A stretch of 10,324 nt of DNA, taken from positions 1 through 10,324 of the forward strand of contig DTSC01000231.1 of NCBI GenBank assembly GCA_012965625.1, read 5' to 3'. Below are positions 6,805 through 10,324 of this stretch, piece by piece. Position 1 is the first letter of the stretch, and every line of letters begins with the position of its first letter. Made by a program: the position numbers and the translations under genes. Below the pieces are notes generated by a model, which saw nothing but the letters and a program-made list of their open reading frames with translations, did no database searches and had not been told where the DNA came from. The DNA is from Flavobacteriales bacterium (GTDB taxonomy: Bacteria; Bacteroidota; Bacteroidia; NORP154).

Positions 6805-7836
6805 TTACGTTTCCAGCTGCTGAATAAAAGCTATGAGATTTTCAAAAACGAATTCCGGACTCAATTCTTTCATACATCTTTTATCTGGACATGTTTCCGG
6901 ATTTTGTACCCTGCTTGTATTGGGATTGATCCATGAGTTACAAGGCCTACAGCTTTGGTCAGTAAAGATGACCTTGTGTTTTTTGGGAAAAAGCTTTTCA
7001 TATCCATAAAGGGTTTCATTTGACGGCCCCCATAAGGTAAAGGTGGGTATAGATAAGGAAGCGGCCATATGCATAAGTCCGCTGTCTACACCTATGAAAT
7101 ACCTGCAGTTCAGTAAAATTGCCTTAACGTCCTCTATGCTAGTTTTTCCTACCTTATTAATAACCTTGTTGCCACAATCTTCAATAATTTTATCAGATAA
7201 CGTTTTTTCATTTTCATCGCCTAGAAGAATAATTTTTGATTTATTCTTTAGTTTAACGATTTTCTTTATCAAGCTAATCCAGTTACTAATAGGCCAGTTT
7301 TTATAGGAGGTAACATCATTGGCTGATCCGATCTGTATAGCTAAGAGTGTACCATTATTCAAATTTTGGGAAACCGTTGGAAGACTTATTAGGTCTTCGG
7401 TCAATTCAGAATCGTTAAAGGATTTATCATATAAGCGCAGATTCTGCGTAGCACAGTGCTGTCCGATTACAGGATCAACTATATGAGTATAATGACTAAG
7501 CAAACTCGTTAATCCTGAAGGTAGTTTTTGTGCAATTATCTTCTTTCCAATTATCTTAGCAGTCAGGAATATCCTTTTTGTACTGGCAAAGTTGTCGAGA
7601 TAGATCTCTTCAAATTCAGAGTTATGTTGAATGCCGATTTTAACCCATTCTACATTCCTTTGACCTATCTTTATTGATTCCGAAAGTAGTCCAGAGTTTT
7701 CAAACAACTCATAACAGCCATAGTCTGAGGTGAAGAATCCTGTAATACTTCTCCCTTCATTTTTCAGCTTTTTAATTAATGGAATTAAGAGGACAGCATT
7801 TCCTAAACCAGAAGAGATAAATATTGCAGCTTTCAT
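6805..7836 (-). CDS. GT9-family (heptosyltransferase-like) glycosyltransferase
   Basis: A 343-residue cytoplasmic or membrane-peripheral enzyme of the GT9 family, which transfers ADP-heptose or similar sugars during lipopolysaccharide core assembly. The N-terminal GLGNAVLLIPL (10-20) is the acceptor-side motif. IQIGSAND (167-174) with KNWP (179-182) opens the nucleotide-sugar domain. Near the C-terminus GKTSIEDVKAIL (230-241), GVDSGLMHMAASL (249-261) and LWGPSN (268-273) form the conserved donor-binding region. Cysteines at 296, 299, 316 and 321 (CRPC, then CPDKRC) resemble a paired-cysteine tail seen in many GT9 proteins; a structural or metal role is conjecture. The ATG follows the P-type ATPase stop directly (TAAATG), and the flippase follows after 9 bases. 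Donor sugar and acceptor are unknown, so no Waa/Rfa symbol is given. Confidence 0.85.
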   Translation of the reverse strand: MKAAIFISSGLGNAVLLIPLIKKLKNEGRSITGFFTSDYGCYELFENSGLLSESIKIGQRNVEWVKIGIQHNSEFEEIYLDNFASTKRIFLTAKIIGKKIIAQKLPSGLTSLLSHYTHIVDPVIGQHCATQNLRLYDKSFNDSELTEDLISLPTVSQNLNNGTLLAIQIGSANDVTSYKNWPISNWISLIKKIVKLKNKSKIILLGDENEKTLSDKIIEDCGNKVINKVGKTSIEDVKAILLNCRYFIGVDSGLMHMAASLSIPTFTLWGPSNETLYGYEKLFPKKHKVIFTDQSCRPCNSWINPNTSRVQNPETCPDKRCMKELSPEFVFENLIAFIQQLET

Positions 7837-9975
7837 TTATAATCTGGGTATTTTTTTTGTTTTCAGCCTGATGGAATTTCCAATTACAATCACATCAGAG
7901 AAAGCCATGGCCAAAGCACCAACCATAGGATTCAAAAAACCCATGGCTGCAATAGGGATTGCAACAACATTATAGAAGAAGGCCCAGAATAGATTTTGTT
8001 TGATTGTTAAGTAAGTATGCTTGCTTATTTGGAGAGATCGGTTGACAACATTTAAGTCATCTCCTTTCAGCAAAATGATCTGTGCTGACTGAATGGCAAT
8101 CTGACTTGCATTTCCCAAAGAGATCCCAACTGAAGCCATAGCAAGAGCCGGAGCATCGTTGATACCGTCTCCGACCATGGCGGTTGGTGCTTGGTTACCC
8201 AATTCAGATATTACATCAAGCTTCTGATGTGGGAGCTGCTCTCCGTAGACCATGTCCATTTGAAGCTCATCTGCGAGCTCTTGACATTTCTGGGCTCTGT
8301 CACCACTTAATAAAATAGTCCTAATACCTTGCCCTTTTAATTTGGCTATCATGTTTTTAGCATTTGGTTTTATTTCATCTTTAAGGTCAATGGTAGCTGC
8401 TAGGTTTCCGTTTTTAAGCAGATATATAGTGTGTGTATCATCTGTGGTGACTTCTTTTGCTATGGAATAGGAGCCAAGGTAATAGCTATTGCCAACCTTG
8501 TCATTTCCTTTCATGCCCAATCCTTTAAGCTCTTCCACTTGTTCTAAAGGAATAGCAGATGCTTCATCCTTAAGGTTTTCAAGGAGTGATTTTGCAATGG
8601 GGTGAGAAGAATGCTGTTCAAGGCTAAAGATGATATCTTTAATTACATTCTCCTCGTCATTATTATAAATATCTAGCTTGATCATTGTAAACTTCCCTGT
8701 AGTAATGGTTCCAGTTTTATCGAAAACCATATTTTTTACTTTGGCAAATTCTTCTATACTGCTTCCTCCCTTAATTAAAATTCCATCTTTTGCAGCCCTG
8801 CCTATACCAGCCATAATTGCGGTTGGAGTAGCTAGCCCCATAGCACAGGGGCAAGAAATTACTAAAACCGCAATGCTACTCATTAATGCTTTTTGGGAGG
8901 AAATGTCAAAGCCAAAATGAGAAATAAAAAATGTTCCCACTGCAATCAACAAGACTATTGGAACAAAGATGGAGCTTACTTTATCTCCAAGTTTTTGGAT
9001 TCTTGGCTTATTCAACTGGGCTTTTTTTACCATTTCAATGATCTGGGATAAGATGGTTTCAGACCCAACAGAAGTTGCCTTAAGCCTTAGATTGCCATTT
9101 AAAACGATGGTTCCACCAATCACTTTGTCATTAATTGCCTTATCAATGGGAAGACTCTCTCCACTAATCATGGATTCATCCAAAGCTGCTTCTCCCTGTA
9201 CGACCAGGCCATCAACCGGTATTCTATCACCAGTATTAACAATTAGGGACATGCCTGTTTCTATATCTTTATAATCAATTTCTTTAATAATGTCTTTTCC
9301 ATTTTCTGTGGTAACAATTTTTGCTTTTTTTACCTTGATACTATTAAGCTCCTTTATGGCAGAAGTGGTTTGCTGTACTGAGCGATGTTCGAGAACATTT
9401 CCAAACAAGACCAAGGTTATAATGGTAGCCGAGGTTTCAAAAAACAGGTAATTGTGAACTTCTGGGGTACCATAATACAAAAAGGTGCCAGCAAGACTAT
9501 AAGCAAATGCGGCTGTAAATCCTGTGAAGATTAAAACATCCATATTGGGTGAGCCTGTCTTCATAGAGCCAAGGGCACTTTTCCCAAAATGTTTAATGCC
9601 AACAATAAAAACCGGAAGACACAATGCGATTTGCACAATTGGGTTTTGTAATAATTCAACAAAGGGTAGGAGCATGTGTAGAAAAAGAGGGACGGTAAAG
9701 ATTAAGGTGAAATAAAATTGTTTTTCCAAATTGGAATTTTGTGTGCTGTCATGATCTTCTTCCTCTGAAACCTGATATCCAAGCTTGCTGATATTGTTAT
9801 TTATCTGTGTAATATCCTGGTTTTTCTCTATATCAAAGTAAGCCTCCCCTGTTGTGAAATTAACTGCTACATCAAGCCCTCCAGACCTTTCAATTACCTT
9901 TGCAACGGAATTAGCACAGTTGGTACAAGTCATCCCTTGGATTAATATCCTCTTCTTGTATATGGCTTTTGGCAT
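7837..9975 (-). CDS. copA: Heavy-metal P1B-type ATPase, probably Cu(+) exporter
   Basis: An inner-membrane pump of 712 residues that exports monovalent copper (or silver) from the cytoplasm using ATP. It has one N-terminal heavy-metal-associated domain (about 8-72) with GMTCTNC (Cys17, Cys20), then membrane helices. The actuator motif is SGES (271-274), the metal-binding helix carries CPC (375-377), the phosphorylated Asp419 sits in DKTGT, the HP motif is at 458-459 and the hinge GDGINDAP at 602-609. Tyr668-Asn669 in the seventh helix agree with Cu(+) pumps. In the eighth helix the usual MxxSS is MAFSD (690-694), so one coordinating Ser is Asp. The ATG at 9975 gives the right N-terminus. It is the first gene of an apparent operon with GT9 and flippase genes. 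CPC plus YN supports copper over zinc or cadmium. Confidence 0.92.
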   Translation of the reverse strand: MPKAIYKKRILIQGMTCTNCANSVAKVIERSGGLDVAVNFTTGEAYFDIEKNQDITQINNNISKLGYQVSEEEDHDSTQNSNLEKQFYFTLIFTVPLFLHMLLPFVELLQNPIVQIALCLPVFIVGIKHFGKSALGSMKTGSPNMDVLIFTGFTAAFAYSLAGTFLYYGTPEVHNYLFFETSATIITLVLFGNVLEHRSVQQTTSAIKELNSIKVKKAKIVTTENGKDIIKEIDYKDIETGMSLIVNTGDRIPVDGLVVQGEAALDESMISGESLPIDKAINDKVIGGTIVLNGNLRLKATSVGSETILSQIIEMVKKAQLNKPRIQKLGDKVSSIFVPIVLLIAVGTFFISHFGFDISSQKALMSSIAVLVISCPCAMGLATPTAIMAGIGRAAKDGILIKGGSSIEEFAKVKNMVFDKTGTITTGKFTMIKLDIYNNDEENVIKDIIFSLEQHSSHPIAKSLLENLKDEASAIPLEQVEELKGLGMKGNDKVGNSYYLGSYSIAKEVTTDDTHTIYLLKNGNLAATIDLKDEIKPNAKNMIAKLKGQGIRTILLSGDRAQKCQELADELQMDMVYGEQLPHQKLDVISELGNQAPTAMVGDGINDAPALAMASVGISLGNASQIAIQSAQIILLKGDDLNVVNRSLQISKHTYLTIKQNLFWAFFYNVVAIPIAAMGFLNPMVGALAMAFSDVIVIGNSIRLKTKKIPRL

Positions 9976-9998
9976 TTTATTATCACGTTTAATCCAGG

Positions 9999-10006
9999 CA
10001 AAGTTA
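9999..10006 (-). promoter_or_regulatory. Candidate -7 promoter element for the copper ATPase operon
   Basis: The minus strand reads TAACTTTG, an exact match to the Bacteroidota TAnnTTTG -7 consensus, 23 bases before the ATG at 9975. Transcription would start near 9992 with a short leader. No TTG stands at the expected 19-21 base spacing, so the -33 element is weak or absent. No palindrome resembling a copper-responsive operator is visible. Confidence 0.35.
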
Positions 10007-10041
10007 GAACATTGCTATAGATATGGAGTCTGAAACGAAAA

Positions 10042-10176
10042 ATGATCAGAGATAGTGTTTGTTTCACTTTATTATTTATTAATTTTGGCCAGGATGCTAG
10101 CGTAGTCTTTTTAAAAGATGATATAAAATTCGAACATCAGAAAAAAGAGATTTTAATTTATTCTGGCAACTTATAA
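10042..10176 (+). CDS. Possible small 44-residue open reading frame, function unknown
   Basis: ATG 10042 opens a 44-codon frame ending at TAA 10174-10176, just before tRNA-His. The product starts MIRDSVCFTLLFINFGQD, a short weakly hydrophobic N-terminus, and continues with a charged part (KDDIKFEHQKKEILIYSGNL). I recognise no family. It reads away from the copper ATPase gene and fills most of the spacer between that gene and the tRNA. No Shine-Dalgarno or promoter match is seen, and a frame of this length can occur by chance. It could also be the remnant of a larger gene. Confidence 0.22.
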   Translation: MIRDSVCFTLLFINFGQDASVVFLKDDIKFEHQKKEILIYSGNL

Positions 10177-10181
10177 TATAC

Positions 10182-10256
10182 GGTGGATGTAGCTCAGCTG
10201 GTTAGAGCATCGGCTTGTGGTGCCGAGGGTCGTGGGTTCGAGTCCCATCTTCCACC
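10182..10256 (+). tRNA. tRNA-His (anticodon GTG)
   Basis: A full cloverleaf can be drawn. The acceptor stem GTGGATG (10183-10189) pairs with CTTCCAC (10249-10255). The D stem is GCTC/GAGC (10192-10195, 10205-10208). The anticodon stem TCGGC/GCCGA flanks loop TTGTGGT with anticodon GTG at 10217-10219. The T arm is GTGGG-TTCGAGT-CCCAT (10232-10248). G at 10182 opposite C at 10256 provides the G-1:C73 pair that is the identity element of histidine tRNAs. There is one U6-U67 mismatch in the acceptor stem. CCA is not encoded. Confidence 0.96.
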
Positions 10257-10324
10257 CAATTGCATGGAGTAGCAATCCTGAAAAATCCTCATCTACAACA
10301 ACTATTGACTAACAGGGAAATAGG
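10257..10324. other. Unassigned right edge
   Basis: These 68 bases after tRNA-His show no second tRNA, no start codon followed by a long frame, and no recognisable terminator or attachment repeat within the window. Confidence 0.4.

Noticed and set aside
8678..9274. Plus-strand open frames opposite the copper ATPase
   Set aside because: Antisense shadows of conserved ATPase motifs (SGES, CPC, DKTGT regions).
10172..10181. TATAATATAC as a tRNA promoter
   Set aside because: It directly abuts the mature tRNA 5' end, so transcription would start inside the tRNA, and no -33 element is spaced correctly.
10182..10324. tRNA-His as an integration site with an att repeat
   Set aside because: No repeat of the tRNA 3' end and no integrase gene lie within the window.

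Overview
The window looks like a chromosomal segment of a Bacteroidota bacterium, most likely a marine or environmental Cytophagales-type lineage. Four things support this: a secreted protein with a C-terminal type IX secretion (T9SS) sorting domain, a BshB1-type bacillithiol enzyme, a promoter matching the Bacteroidota TTG-N20-TAnnTTTG pattern, and AT-rich coding DNA without clear Shine-Dalgarno sites. The genus cannot be fixed from sequence reading alone.

Left part (1-937). The first 80 or so bases are GC-rich (48 of 80). They are followed by three copies of a TATACTTTCG-centred direct repeat and an AT-rich stretch with no convincing gene. The open frame at 359-937 is a chimera. Its first ~38 residues look like the N-terminus of a GT4-type glycosyltransferase, and the rest is an internal piece of a B12-binding radical SAM protein without the iron-sulfur cysteine motif. 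A second junction near 925-940 leads straight into the signal peptide of a glutathione peroxidase. This part is gene debris or a recombination scar, or possibly an assembly chimera.

Middle (915-2290, + strand). A secreted Cys-type glutathione peroxidase is followed with zero spacing (TAAATG) by bshB1, the bacillithiol-biosynthesis deacetylase. The pair suggests a thiol-redox operon. It ends at a strong hairpin terminator (2258-2290) that can also serve the convergent gene.

Right part (2310-9975, - strand). In transcription order there is a copper-type P1B ATPase (9975-7837), a GT9 heptosyltransferase-like glycosyltransferase (7836-6805) and a Wzx/MOP-type polysaccharide flippase (6795-5527). 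They have 0 and 9 base gaps, so they are probably one operon joining metal export to cell-surface glycan assembly. Next comes a separately promoted 1024-residue T9SS cargo protein (5384-2310). It has a protease-associated domain, four ~71-residue repeats each with a cysteine pair, two SprB-like repeats and a type A sorting domain.

Right edge. Divergent from the ATPase is a 44-codon open frame of doubtful status (10042-10176), followed five bases later by a tRNA-His(GTG) gene (10182-10256). The last 68 bases hold nothing recognisable.

No CRISPR array, intact transposase, integrase or clear new defence system is visible. The strongest oddities are the mosaic left end, the GPx-bshB1 coupling and the ATPase-GT9-flippase operon.
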